Below are positions 1 to 8,541 of a DNA stretch of 64,000 nucleotides, piece by piece; within the stretch, counting starts at the first letter, position 1, and the number at the start of each line of letters is the position of its first letter. The notes under the pieces were generated by a model, which worked only from the letters and a program-made list of their open reading frames with translations, searched no databases and was not told the origin of the DNA. The position numbers were made by a program, and so were the translations under genes. The stretch comes from Caldilineaceae bacterium (GTDB taxonomy: Bacteria; Chloroflexota; Anaerolineae; Caldilineales; Caldilineaceae), in contig OY282376.1 in assembly GCA_958295845.1 (NCBI GenBank), positions 4,787,022 to 4,851,021 on the forward strand, in the 5' to 3' direction.

Positions 1-532
1 AGACGCGGTAGGGCAGCGGGGAGCCGTCCTCGCTGGCGATGGGTATGACGGGCGCGCCGGTGAGCTTCTCCCAGTTGAGCAGCAGGGGATCGTCCGAGAC
101 GGCCACCATATTGCCCACTTTGGTGCCGTGATAGATGGCGATCACGCGATCGTCCTCGACCAGCGCCGAGCCCGAAAAACAGCATTCCTCCGGGTTGGGG
201 TAGATGGCGTAGGGCAGGTCGCGCCAGTGGATCAGGTCGTCGCTGACGGCGTGGCCCCAATGTTGACGCGGGTCTTCAGGCGGATAGGCCTGGTAGAAGA
301 GATGCCAGCGGTCTTGCCAGAAGCAGAGCCCGTTGGGATCGTTGAGCGTGTTTTCCGGGTTGACGTAGTGGTAGATGGGCCGGTGGGGATCACCTTCGTA
401 GCGCTGGCGATAGGCGAGCAGCCGCTGCATCAGGGAATTGGTTTGCAGCGCGGCCTCCTGCTCGGCCAGCGTTTCGGGAAAACGGAATTGGGGCACGAGG
501 GAGGTGTTATCGGTTCTTTCGGCGGCGCTCAT
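1..532 (-). CDS. Glycoside hydrolase family 32 (sucrose/fructan hydrolase type), 3' part cut off by window edge
   Basis: This is the N-terminal 177 residues of a GH32 enzyme, which cleaves beta-fructofuranosides such as sucrose, sucrose-6-phosphate or fructans. Visible family motifs are LNDPNG at residues 63-68, whose Asp65 would be the nucleophile, WGHA at 92-95 and FSGSA at 119-123. There is no signal peptide, so a cytoplasmic enzyme is likely. The ATG at 532 follows an AAAGGAAAA stretch that can serve as ribosome site. The reading frame continues past base 1, so the acid/base (ECP) motif is outside the window. It lies 68 bases downstream of the Gfo/Idh/MocA gene on the same strand and may be co-transcribed with it. 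The substrate cannot be told from this fragment. Confidence 0.9.
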   Translation of the reverse strand, partial: MSAAERTDNTSLVPQFRFPETLAEQEAALQTNSLMQRLLAYRQRYEGDPHRPIYHYVNPENTLNDPNGLCFWQDRWHLFYQAYPPEDPRQHWGHAVSDDLIHWRDLPYAIYPNPEECCFSGSALVEDDRVIAIYHGTKVGNMVAVSDDPLLLNWEKLTGAPVIPIASEDGSPLPYRV

Positions 533-600
533 TGGTGCTGTTTTCCTTTCTTGGCTGGCGGCTCGTAATCCGTGGCTGGTTGCGGGTGAGCGGCCGCTGT

Positions 601-1677
601 TTACTGGCCGCCGCTGTCCGGCAGAGGATGGGGCTGGACCAGAATGCCACCGTTCTCATAGGACTGGATGGCCGCCCACGTGTACTCCAAGGTAGCGAGG
701 GCGTCGCGGCCCGAAGCCCGCAGTTCACTTTTCGGAACGCCGTTGCTCACGTCTTCGAGAAAGGCATGGATACGAAGGGGAAAGGTCTGGTCGAAGTCGG
801 TGATGCCGCTGTTGGTGACCTGAGGCGGCGGGGTGCCTTCGGCGGTGGGAGCGGGCCAGTATGTGATCTTTTCGATGCAGTTTTCAATGCAGAAGGTGCC
901 GCGGGTCCCGCCGACTTCGACGCTCCACCAGCCGCCGTGTCCGAAGGTGGCGTCGCCGCGCTGGCTGAGGAGATAGCCGGCGGCGCCGCTGGCAAACTGC
1001 AGGTGGATGCTGTTGACGGAGAGCATGGGGTCGTCGGCCTCTACGCGGAAGGCCGGCCGGCTGAGAAAGGCCTGGACGTGGGTCACGTCGCCGCAGAAAT
1101 GGCGCATGACGCTGAACGGGTGGGCCAGGAAGGCTTTCACATGGAAGTAGGGGAAGCCGGCGACATTGGGCGCGCTGTTCTTGGCATAGGTATGCTCGCC
1201 GCCGTTAAAGCCCATCTTGTGCAGGCAGTAGACCGGTTCGCCTATCTGGCCCTGCTCCATGTATTCTCGGGCCTTGTCCGCCGGGGGCGTAAAGTAGTGG
1301 TTGAGATTGCAGCCCAGGTAGAGGTCCTTTTCGGCGGCCTTGTCCACCATCTGGCGCGCCTCTTCGATCTGATTGGAGATCGGTTTTTCGACCAGCACGT
1401 GCTTGCCGGCCTCCAGAGCCTCCATGGTCGGCTCGAAATGCCAACTGCCGTTTTCGGCGCCGCCGGTGGAGACATCGACGATGTCCAGCTCTTCGTGCCG
1501 CAGCATTTCGGCGAGGCTGGTGTAGCCGCGCACGCCGTGCATCTGCGCGGCCTCGTCGGCCCTCTCTTTGACCAGATCGCAGACGGCGACCAGTTCGGCC
1601 AGGGGGTCCTGTAGATAGGCGCGTGCGTGTCTCTCACCGATGCCGCGCGCGCCGACGATCCCGATCTTAAGTGTCAT
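601..1677 (-). CDS. Gfo/Idh/MocA family NAD(P)-dependent oxidoreductase
   Basis: A 358-residue protein of the family that oxidises or reduces sugars, inositols and related polyols with NAD(P). The N-terminal Rossmann motif GIVGARGIGERHA is at residues 6-18, and the EKP motif typical of the family is at 97-99. An NLNHYF stretch near 124-129 begins the substrate domain. The ATG at 1677 was chosen because translation then starts directly at the Rossmann strand and an AGGACAGGAAA ribosome site precedes it. An in-frame ATG at 1698 would add seven residues. It is followed by the GH32 gene on the same strand, which supports a role in sugar breakdown. The exact substrate is unknown. Confidence 0.9.
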   Translation of the reverse strand: MTLKIGIVGARGIGERHARAYLQDPLAELVAVCDLVKERADEAAQMHGVRGYTSLAEMLRHEELDIVDVSTGGAENGSWHFEPTMEALEAGKHVLVEKPISNQIEEARQMVDKAAEKDLYLGCNLNHYFTPPADKAREYMEQGQIGEPVYCLHKMGFNGGEHTYAKNSAPNVAGFPYFHVKAFLAHPFSVMRHFCGDVTHVQAFLSRPAFRVEADDPMLSVNSIHLQFASGAAGYLLSQRGDATFGHGGWWSVEVGGTRGTFCIENCIEKITYWPAPTAEGTPPPQVTNSGITDFDQTFPLRIHAFLEDVSNGVPKSELRASGRDALATLEYTWAAIQSYENGGILVQPHPLPDSGGQ

Positions 1678-2070
1678 TTTCCTGTCCTGCGATTTCATGT
1701 AAAGGCGGCGGCGAGGGTCCAACTGCCACGAACCGATCACGTTTGCCTATTGTGTGGAATGGAGGCGATTCTGCGTCTTCAACCTTACACTGACTGTAAG
1801 CATTCTACAAAGGTTGCGTCAGCAAAGCGCTTCGGAATTTCCCATACTCTCTGTTGCCAGATCAGGCGTCAACCGATTCAGTCGGTCTGCCCTTGTCGAC
1901 GCAGAGAACATCGGGTAACAGACTGAGAAGCCGGTTGGGGAAAATGACTGCCTACGGTTGTGTTGGCTGACGAGGCCTCTGCGATCAGAGCGAAAGAGTG
2001 GAACAGGCCAGGGTTGACATCGGCGAGTAGAAAATAGAAGACGGTGCGGCGTTCTGCCGGGCCGATCGGC
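1678..2070. other. Intergenic region upstream of the Gfo/Idh/MocA gene
   Basis: No convincing gene is visible in these 393 bases. The stretch separates the minus-strand GT39 gene from the minus-strand oxidoreductase gene and should hold the promoter of the latter. The only clear structure is a small inverted repeat at 1784-1800, listed separately. Confidence 0.5.
1784..1800. promoter_or_regulatory. Possible operator palindrome upstream of sugar oxidoreductase/GH32 genes
   Basis: The sequence CTTACA-ctgac-TGTAAG is an inverted repeat with perfect 6-base arms and a 5-base centre, 107 bases before the oxidoreductase start. This size and symmetry suit a LacI- or GntR-type regulator site, but no regulator of that kind is encoded in the window, so the call rests on symmetry alone. 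Confidence 0.25.
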
Positions 2071-4167
2071 CTATGGGAGTTGCACTCTTCCCAAGGTGGT
2101 TTCTGGTTCCCACACGCCGACTTCGACAGTCGGCGTCGATGTCTCCACGTCGTAGACGACTATCCGCAGTTCGTATTCACCCGCGGCCAACTCATTCGGG
2201 ATGTCGAGATCGAAGACTGTACCGACCGGTTTGGACGTCCACAGACTCGTGGTAAGCAGATATTCATAGGGTTTCCTCAGGACATGATCCGTTTGAAAGA
2301 CCCTGTCGTCATCATCGTTGTACAGGCGTAGTGATATAGAGTAATCAACCGCCAGATCCGAAGCGGTTTGCCATAACATGCCAATCAATAGAGAGCGACT
2401 TTGCTCTGCGTCGAACCGCTGCCGCCTCGGCAGTTTTACTCGACTCGAACCCAGTGCCAGCCCTTCCAGCGTGATGCCGCCATCATAGATGACTGGACTC
2501 GGCAGGTCTTCGAAGAGAACCCAAGGACGATTGAGAGAGATATCCACGTAGGAATCGACATGGATGCCGTCGAAATCTTCTGTGGCGACATATCTTCCGT
2601 ACTTATCTAATAGAATGGTGAGGAAGTCGGCTTTGAAGTTTGACTTCCACTCAATCGTAGGAGACCAATCAACCCAGTTCACGACTTTCACAGTTGAAAC
2701 ATCTTCCATTTCTGCCAGCGACGCTTCGATGTGATGGTCAAGGTCTGGCACGTCAGGGTAAGTTCTCACAACTAATGATGTCTCTTGATAAAGATAATCA
2801 AAAGCATCATACCGCTGGTGGGTGATGAAGTAGACTGTATCTTTCTCCGCGGGCCGCGCGTTCAGGCGCTGGGCGAAGGCTGGCCAGATAATATCGTAGT
2901 GGTAGAAACTGTTGGCCGTCCCCTTGTCGAACACAGTTCGATATGTGCTGGCGCCCTGAATCACAATCACGGCGCAGATTGCAATGCCAAAGAGCGACGG
3001 CCACGTTTTGGCTCCCACCAGCTTGCGAGACGCTGACCACTGAAACGTCTCCCACACGCCGACGGCCACCAGCAGATAGATAGAAGGCACTGCGCCGACC
3101 ATGCGCATCGTGTTCTTGGTATCGGCCAGAAACGCGGGCAGGAACAGCAGTCCCACCCAGAGCAACAGGAGACGATAGGCCGGCCTCCGTTTCCACTGCC
3201 ACACTGCGATCGCCACGCCCAGCCAGAAGAAGAAGGCTTCCCATGAATTCAGCGTCACAGCGTGCTCAAAGGGAGAACAGCAGCCGGCCAGGAGGCGAAA
3301 ACTGAATTTCGCAAGAACCTCCCACACATGGACTGCCAGGACCTTCGCCAGAGTCAACACGGGGGCGCCCAGATACTCACGGAAGATAAAGAGCATCTGG
3401 ATGCGTTGATTGAAAAAGAGGTCGGGATTTCGAATGTAGTGGAGGAAAATTGGAGCAGCTACCAGCCCAGCAGTACCTGTGAAAGTGGCTGCCCAAGGAA
3501 GTTCGGTCTGGATTCTCTTTAGGGATACTGAGCGAAGTGGCATTAGGAGGCTAGTACCAAAAAAGAGGAAGAGAAAGGGGACAAAACGTGCGGGATAATA
3601 GATGTAGGGCAATAGCCCCGCGCACACGCCGGCCAGCATGATTGCCCACCAGCGACGCCGCGTCCATCCCCACCATAGCAGGGCCAAACATAGGGCAAGA
3701 AAGAGTGGGAGAAAGCTGCCCCGGTATGAAGTGCGTCCCAGGATCGTCTGGCCAAGCGACACGGCCAGCAAACCGGATGCAACGCCTCCAATTACCAGGC
3801 CGCGCCACCGCGTCTCCCGCCCGCGCTCGTCCCATCCGAACAGTAAACGCCCCAGCCAAAAAACCACAAAAACAGTGAATATGCTGGCCAGGGCCGTGGG
3901 CAATCGGAGCGTTAGTGGCGTGCGACCCAGGAAATTTGTCGCCAACGCTATCAAATAGATGCCCAGCCCATCCTTGTCTCCAAATGTCAGAGCGTGTTCG
4001 CCCTGCAGCACCTGAAGGGCGTATATTCCGTTCCAACCTTCGTCGAACTTAAGACCAGGCGCGATTTTGTGTAAACGGTTTAAGCGTAGAAGCGGGGCGG
4101 CTACGGCCAACACCAAGAGAACCGCCCAAAGTGTCAACTCTGATCGATTAAGCCTGAATCGGGGCAC
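2071..4167 (-). CDS. GT39/ArnT-like membrane glycosyltransferase
   Basis: A 698-residue integral membrane protein resembling the GT39/PMT/ArnT superfamily, which transfers sugars from polyprenyl-phosphate donors on the outer face of the membrane. The first membrane helix covers about residues 12-30 and is followed by FDEGWNG, with the acidic pair Asp42-Glu43 typical of the first external loop of these enzymes. About ten further hydrophobic segments follow to about residue 400. The last 280 residues or so are soluble and probably extracytoplasmic. Translation starts at GTG 4167 behind a GGGAG ribosome site. The acceptor is unknown and no lipid-carrier synthase is adjacent. Its place between sugar catabolism genes may be chance. 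Confidence 0.8.
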   Translation of the reverse strand: MPRFRLNRSELTLWAVLLVLAVAAPLLRLNRLHKIAPGLKFDEGWNGIYALQVLQGEHALTFGDKDGLGIYLIALATNFLGRTPLTLRLPTALASIFTVFVVFWLGRLLFGWDERGRETRWRGLVIGGVASGLLAVSLGQTILGRTSYRGSFLPLFLALCLALLWWGWTRRRWWAIMLAGVCAGLLPYIYYPARFVPFLFLFFGTSLLMPLRSVSLKRIQTELPWAATFTGTAGLVAAPIFLHYIRNPDLFFNQRIQMLFIFREYLGAPVLTLAKVLAVHVWEVLAKFSFRLLAGCCSPFEHAVTLNSWEAFFFWLGVAIAVWQWKRRPAYRLLLLWVGLLFLPAFLADTKNTMRMVGAVPSIYLLVAVGVWETFQWSASRKLVGAKTWPSLFGIAICAVIVIQGASTYRTVFDKGTANSFYHYDIIWPAFAQRLNARPAEKDTVYFITHQRYDAFDYLYQETSLVVRTYPDVPDLDHHIEASLAEMEDVSTVKVVNWVDWSPTIEWKSNFKADFLTILLDKYGRYVATEDFDGIHVDSYVDISLNRPWVLFEDLPSPVIYDGGITLEGLALGSSRVKLPRRQRFDAEQSRSLLIGMLWQTASDLAVDYSISLRLYNDDDDRVFQTDHVLRKPYEYLLTTSLWTSKPVGTVFDLDIPNELAAGEYELRIVVYDVETSTPTVEVGVWEPETTLGRVQLP

Positions 4168-4274
4168 ACTAGGCTCCCATTGAAAGTCAATATTTGCAGT
4201 AGGGAACGGTCTGGCCAGAGCCGGCGCCTATTCTGCATCTGGCGCCTGATTCCGGCCAATGCCACCCGCGGCAT

Positions 4275-5231
4275 TTATGCCACCGCCGCGGCGAAGAGGG
4301 CTTTCAGGTAGCCGATCGAGTAGGCCCAGCCGGCATCGCGGGTCTCGTTGTCACCTGGCAGGTCGGGAATGTGATCGGGGTTGATGTAGCCGCTGAAGCC
4401 GACGTTGCGCAGTTCGCGCAGGATGCGGGCCATGTTGAGGTCGCCGTCGTCGAGCAGGGTCTCTTCGAAGCCGCTGGCAGTGGCGAGGCTGCCGCGTACA
4501 TTGCGCATGTGGAGCATGAATATTTTGCCCTTGCGCCCGTAGTTGTTGATCTCGTCGATCACGAGTGAACTGCCGCCGGCCTCGGAACGGGTGCCGATGC
4601 AGTATACGTAGCCGACGTTGGGGCTGGGGAAGGCGTCGATGATGCGGTGGAAACCGATGCCGCCGAACGGTGTATCGACGTTGGGCGTATCGGACGGGTG
4701 GACGGCCAGCTTGATGTCGTATTCCTCGGCGATCGGTGTCAGGCGTTCGAAGGCATGGCAGAAGCGGTCCCACCAGCGTTCCAGTTCGGCGCGGGAGGGG
4801 ATATCGTGTGGTCCCTGTACGAGGGTCTCGGCGCGGGCGATGTAGCCGCCGCGATGTTTGGTGCGGTACTGCTCCATCATCTGCGGGAAGACGTCGCCTA
4901 TCACGCGCTGGCGGGCAATGGGGATACGGACCTTGCCGTAGACTTCGAGTGCTTTAGCGGTGTTGTCCAGCTCATCTTCGGCGCCGACGCGTTCGTCGAT
5001 GTAGGTCTGCGTAAGCGTGGGGAGGGTTACGCGGTTGATGTCGATGCCGAAGGAGCGCACACGCTTGCGCAGGGCGCGCACTTCATCCAGGTCAGGGTAG
5101 CCCTGTTGGGTGACGCCGGGCATGTCTGTGTCGCCTCCGAAGTCGATCGCGTCGGCGCCGAGGGCCACTTTCTGGCGCAGCCATTGGTCGGTCAGCTCTG
5201 ATTGGTGCTTGAAGATTGAGACGCGCAACAT
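4275..5231 (-). CDS. Mannonate dehydratase-like (UxuA family) TIM-barrel enzyme
   Basis: A 318-residue protein matching the UxuA family, which dehydrates D-mannonate to 2-keto-3-deoxygluconate in hexuronate breakdown. Family-type segments include GADAIDFGGD near the start, YCIGTRSEAGG, HMRNV, LDDGDLNM and INPDHIP; these hold the metal-binding His, Cys, His and Asp. The protein is shorter than the classical enzyme (about 360-395 residues), so a related dehydratase or isomerase activity is possible. The ATG at 5231 has an AAAGGAC ribosome site. It is monocistronic by spacing (107 bases to the GT39 gene, 402 bases upstream without a gene). Neighbouring dehydrogenases and isomerases fit a uronate or aldonate pathway. 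Confidence 0.8.
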   Translation of the reverse strand: MLRVSIFKHQSELTDQWLRQKVALGADAIDFGGDTDMPGVTQQGYPDLDEVRALRKRVRSFGIDINRVTLPTLTQTYIDERVGAEDELDNTAKALEVYGKVRIPIARQRVIGDVFPQMMEQYRTKHRGGYIARAETLVQGPHDIPSRAELERWWDRFCHAFERLTPIAEEYDIKLAVHPSDTPNVDTPFGGIGFHRIIDAFPSPNVGYVYCIGTRSEAGGSSLVIDEINNYGRKGKIFMLHMRNVRGSLATASGFEETLLDDGDLNMARILRELRNVGFSGYINPDHIPDLPGDNETRDAGWAYSIGYLKALFAAAVA

Positions 5232-5633
5232 GTTTTTGTCCTTTGCAGCGGTTGGCGCGGCGGATCCAAGGGGTGCTCAGGTTGATTTGGAGTTTCCGCG
5301 CAGAGATTGAATGAACGCCAGTCAGCACGCGTTCAGTTAGCGAAATGATAGCGCATTCGATATTCAGGTACGCGTGCTTTCGACTTTGGTAAGCGAAAGC
5401 ATCTTCGCCTGTATTGACTCCATAACTGAATCCCAGATGAACGCGCTGGTGTTCAGTATTTCGATTCCAATGCGTTCTCCGTCGTTGTTCAGTCCAGCCG
5501 TGATATTGAGGCACGGCTCCATTCTTCCCTTTTCTGGCTCATCAGAAATCGCCAGATGTAATATGTCTTCCGGCTCAGATTAGACCATCTTCATCTTTTT
5601 CAATGATATATCTCGCTTAGGCGTTTCCTCAAC
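5232..5633. other. Intergenic region upstream of the UxuA-like gene
   Basis: No gene with credible codon use or ribosome site is visible on either strand. The stretch should contain the promoter of the UxuA-like gene and the 3' end signal of the HAD gene transcript. No palindrome or terminator stands out by eye. Confidence 0.45.
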
Positions 5634-6323
5634 TCAAAAGCGCATGTCACAGAGTTCTTTGATTTCATTGATGGCCAGACCCCGCCAGCCTTCCACTTCA
5701 GGTCTATGGCTATCATAAACGTCGCTCAGGTCGATCCGTTTCAGTACGGGTCGCATCCCTACTGCCGCTGCGCCCGTCAACTCCTGGCTGCTGCCGTCGC
5801 CGACATAGATACATTCTTGGGGAACGATCTGCAGTCGTTGGCAAGTTCGGTGGTAGATGGGGCTAGAGGGCTTTTTGATCCGTTCTTCACAGGAGAAAAC
5901 TGGGACATCAATCAAACGTGACAGAGGAGACTTCGGGAATAACATCGGCACTGCCGGAGCGCAATCGCTGATAAGGCCTAGCCGCAGTCCCCTTTTTTTC
6001 AGTATGTCCAATGTTTCAAGGACCTCTGGCTCTGGTACGATTGCTTTGGCGATGAATTCGAAATGAAACGCGGTGGCCTGTGCAATCCGGGTCAGATGCG
6101 CTTGAACGCCAGCGCGCGCGCAGACGTCAGCGACTAGATCCTCATAGGTATTGTAGCGGCCGAGGCAGCTATCGCGATATGTTTCGCCCATGAGCCGCCA
6201 GAATTCGGTGTAGGGAACGCGGACGGCCGCAGCCATTTGTGCGTTGACCTGGTCGTAGTCCTGGCGTGTGAAGCCGTTGACCAGTGTACCGAACAGGTCG
6301 AAGATGAAGGCTCGACAGGGCAT
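5634..6323 (-). CDS. HAD superfamily hydrolase
   Basis: A 229-residue haloacid-dehalogenase-type phosphatase. Motif I is FDLFGTL with nucleophile Asp9; the usual second Asp is replaced by Phe, as in dehalogenase-like and some phosphatase members. Motif II is LISDCAP, the motif III Lys lies in EERIKKPSSPIY, and motif IV is VGDGSSQE. Start choice is uncertain: ATG 6323 has a GAAGGA stretch too close to it, and a TTG at 6335 would add four residues. Together with the zinc-ribbon gene 27 bases upstream it may form a small operon. The substrate is unknown. Confidence 0.85.
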   Translation of the reverse strand: MPCRAFIFDLFGTLVNGFTRQDYDQVNAQMAAAVRVPYTEFWRLMGETYRDSCLGRYNTYEDLVADVCARAGVQAHLTRIAQATAFHFEFIAKAIVPEPEVLETLDILKKRGLRLGLISDCAPAVPMLFPKSPLSRLIDVPVFSCEERIKKPSSPIYHRTCQRLQIVPQECIYVGDGSSQELTGAAAVGMRPVLKRIDLSDVYDSHRPEVEGWRGLAINEIKELCDMRF

Positions 6324-6350
6324 TCCTTCGCTCAAGGGTAATCTTGCGTT

Positions 6351-6566
6351 CTATGAGGTGAAGAAATCGAAGACGTTGGCCAGGTTGGAGGTGCTGGACT
6401 TGTAGATCTCGGTGTACTGGCAGCGAGTACAGGTGACGGTGGTGAATTTCTTGTTCTGGACGTCGAAGATCTTGGCAAGCGTGCCGCCGGTGGCCTGGAA
6501 GATATCGGTCTCGAATTCGAGGTTATCGCATTTGGGGCAGGTCCACTTTTCATGGCGCATGGTCAT
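6351..6566 (-). CDS. Small zinc-ribbon nucleic-acid-binding-like protein (DUF2082/COG3478 type)
   Basis: A 71-residue protein with two CxxC knuckles, CPKC at residues 10-13 and CTRC near 46-49, which together can bind one zinc ion. The layout WTCPKC...FETDIFQATGG...VTCTRCQYTEIYK resembles the DUF2082 family of predicted nucleic-acid-binding zinc-ribbon proteins. It sits just upstream of the HAD hydrolase on the same strand. The start at 6566 has an AAGAAAG stretch before it; a second ATG lies two codons inside. No experimental function is known for the family. Confidence 0.8.
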   Translation of the reverse strand: MTMRHEKWTCPKCDNLEFETDIFQATGGTLAKIFDVQNKKFTTVTCTRCQYTEIYKSSTSNLANVFDFFTS

Positions 6567-6737
6567 AGCTTTCTTATTCTCAGTTGCTGCGGGGGCGAGC
6601 GATCTGTCTGTGTGTCGTTGCTGAAGGACTCGTCACGAACCGTTTCTACTGTTCCGAATTCAGGAAGGAGATAGGGCACCCATCTCTTACGGGGATGGGA
6701 GGGAACAGAGCCTTGCGCAAAAATTTCACAAGCCGGG

Positions 6738-7100
6738 TCAGCGCATGTAAAGCGACTGGGACGATTGGTCTCCTCCGACACTTTCGCTACAGTACCGACA
6801 TTTGATGGCCTCCGCTTTGATCAGTTCGGCGCAGTAGGGACAGTACTGCATCTCGCCGTTCTGAACCAATCTTTGCTCGAGCACGGGCTGATTCTTGGGG
6901 ACTGCAAGCGACATGATGAGGCCCAGCGGGCCCAACAGGAAACCGAGGAGAAACCAGCTGCACCCGCTTCTTCCCTTATTGTTGGCGACCATCGCGCTGA
7001 CGATGCCGGACAGAAGCCAGATAGCTGCGAATGAGGCACCGGCAGTATACGCTTCGGTTGACTGGAGTATTGCGGGTAGTTCGATTGGTGGTAGTTCCAT
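6738..7100 (-). CDS. Two-helix membrane protein with C-terminal zinc ribbon
   Basis: A 120-residue protein. Residues about 20-40 and 48-68 form two hydrophobic helices joined by a short polar loop (NNKGRSGCS). A CPYC...CRYC zinc ribbon with ten residues between the knuckles lies near residues 87-104. Proteins with this build are common but of unknown function; the soluble zinc ribbon would face the cytoplasm. A GAGAGAGGAAA ribosome site precedes ATG 7100. It is flanked by the NTase gene (39 bases upstream, same strand) and the DUF2082-type gene, so zinc-ribbon proteins cluster here. No partner can be named. Confidence 0.75.
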   Translation of the reverse strand: MELPPIELPAILQSTEAYTAGASFAAIWLLSGIVSAMVANNKGRSGCSWFLLGFLLGPLGLIMSLAVPKNQPVLEQRLVQNGEMQYCPYCAELIKAEAIKCRYCSESVGGDQSSQSLYMR

Positions 7101-7139
7101 TGTCGTTTCCTCTCTCCCTGGAAAACTGTTTTCAGGTCA

Positions 7140-7550
7140 TTACGGGTGGGACACAGCTGCCCTATAACCTGCCTTCTCATACAACGTCTTCCCTGTGCTC
7201 TCTATCTCCTTGACAAAAGAAGAGCCTTGGTTCTTGAGATATCTATATTCGCCCTTGGTATAGACGATGAGGTCGATGGGAACACGCCTGTTGACTGTTC
7301 GGAGGCTCTCCCTCACCATGAGCCTGCTTTGCATTCTTTCCTCAAAGGTCTGTGAGATATTCTCAGAGTCCAGAATGACCAACGGATCGATATCGCTTTC
7401 CGATTCTTCCGTCTCCAATGCATGGGAGCCAAATAGCACGATCCGGAAGGGATCGATGGTGCTGAGTTGTGCGATGATTTCGTGTATTGTGCTGCGCTGG
7501 GCTTCCATATTAATGCCGTCAAACCGTTGCCAAGGATCGGCAGGCTTCAT
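7140..7550 (-). CDS. MNT/MntA-like nucleotidyltransferase domain protein
   Basis: A 136-residue protein of the minimal nucleotidyltransferase fold. The signature is LFGSHALETEESESDID followed by PLVIL, where the usual pattern is GSRARG..SDxDLLV; the Pro after SDID is unusual. The third acidic residue is in VPIDLIVYT. Such proteins often act as antitoxins that AMPylate a HEPN toxin encoded next door, but no HEPN-like gene (RX4-6H motif) is seen on either side. Start ATG 7550 is used; ATG 7508 would be closer to family length and neither has a clear ribosome site. It may be an orphan antitoxin or a stand-alone transferase. Confidence 0.7.
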   Translation of the reverse strand: MKPADPWQRFDGINMEAQRSTIHEIIAQLSTIDPFRIVLFGSHALETEESESDIDPLVILDSENISQTFEERMQSRLMVRESLRTVNRRVPIDLIVYTKGEYRYLKNQGSSFVKEIESTGKTLYEKAGYRAAVSHP

Positions 7551-7643
7551 GTCAAATCAGCATATAACGTTTGACCCATCTCTCATAATCAGATCGTTTC
7601 AAGAGCCCCTTCAGTACAGCACCGGACGCCAATTGCCCCCGGT

Positions 7644-7672
7644 TTGGTTACAAGAAGGCCGACAAGTATACT
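7644..7672 (+). promoter_or_regulatory. Promoter of the SDR oxidoreductase gene
   Basis: TTGGTT at 7644-7649 and TATACT at 7667-7672 are spaced by 17 bases, 41 bases before the ATG of the SDR gene. This is a good sigma-70-type match on the correct strand in a gene-free gap. Confidence 0.6.
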
Positions 7673-7713
7673 GAATCCGCCTTCCTATCTACCAACTTGC
7701 CTGAGGAACCACA

Positions 7714-8541
7714 ATGACACTGACAGATAAAATCGCCATCGTAACCGGGGGTGCGGTCGGGATTGGCGGCGCCATTGCTCGGCGGCTGGCCGCTGACGGG
7801 GCGAAGGTGCTGATCGCCGACTTCGTGCCGGAGAAAGCTGCTGAAAATGTGGCCCGCATCGAGGCGAGCGGCGGCACGGCTTCCGCCTACGAGGTCGACA
7901 TATCCCAACCGGAACAGATCCGGCCGATGATCGAACACGCGGTTGAACTTTGGGGCGGGCTGCACATTCTGGTGAACAACGCCTGGGGAACCCTGGAGCC
8001 GGATGGGACGGCAATCACGCTGACTGAGACGGCCTTCGACCGGGCGCTCACAGCGTCGCAGAAGGCGGTCTTTCTGAGCGCGAAGTTTGGCGTGCCGCAC
8101 ATTCAGGAAAGCGGCGGCGGCAGCATTGTCAACATCTCTTCGGTGCATGGACAACTGGTGGCGCCGTCGAGTCTCGCATACGAGATGACCAAGGCGGCGC
8201 TCATCGCGATGAGCCGCCAGATGGCGCTTGATTTCGGGCCGATCGGTGTGCGCGTCAACTGCATCTGCCCCGGCCATATTGTCACCGAGCGCCAGGCCGA
8301 ACGCTGGGAAGTCAACCCTTCTCTGCTGCGCTTTTTCGACCAGCACTATCCTCTACGTCATACGGGCGTGCCCGACGACATCGCCAACGCGGTGCGCTTC
8401 CTCTGCTCGGATGAGGCCGGGTTCATCACCGGCCACACGATGGTCGTCGACGGCGGCATGACGATCCAGTTGCAGGAGAACCTGGTTATCGATACGGCCA
8501 GATACTTCCGGGACAACCCGGAGACCGACCTGGAAACCTAG
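7714..8541 (+). CDS. Short-chain dehydrogenase/reductase (classical SDR)
   Basis: A 275-residue NAD(P)-dependent alcohol/sugar dehydrogenase or ketoreductase. The cofactor motif TGGAVGIG is at residues 11-18. The NNAG motif is changed to NNAW (88-91). The catalytic Ser143, Tyr156 and Lys160 (YEMTK) are all present, followed by the CPGHI segment and a C-terminal VVDGGMT. An acidic residue after the second strand (Asp36) suggests NAD rather than NADP. A TGAGGAA ribosome site precedes the ATG. It is the only plus-strand gene in the first 15 kb and ends by sharing CTAG with the convergent isomerase gene. The substrate is unknown; the surroundings suggest a sugar or sugar acid. Confidence 0.9.
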   Translation: MTLTDKIAIVTGGAVGIGGAIARRLAADGAKVLIADFVPEKAAENVARIEASGGTASAYEVDISQPEQIRPMIEHAVELWGGLHILVNNAWGTLEPDGTAITLTETAFDRALTASQKAVFLSAKFGVPHIQESGGGSIVNISSVHGQLVAPSSLAYEMTKAALIAMSRQMALDFGPIGVRVNCICPGHIVTERQAERWEVNPSLLRFFDQHYPLRHTGVPDDIANAVRFLCSDEAGFITGHTMVVDGGMTIQLQENLVIDTARYFRDNPETDLET

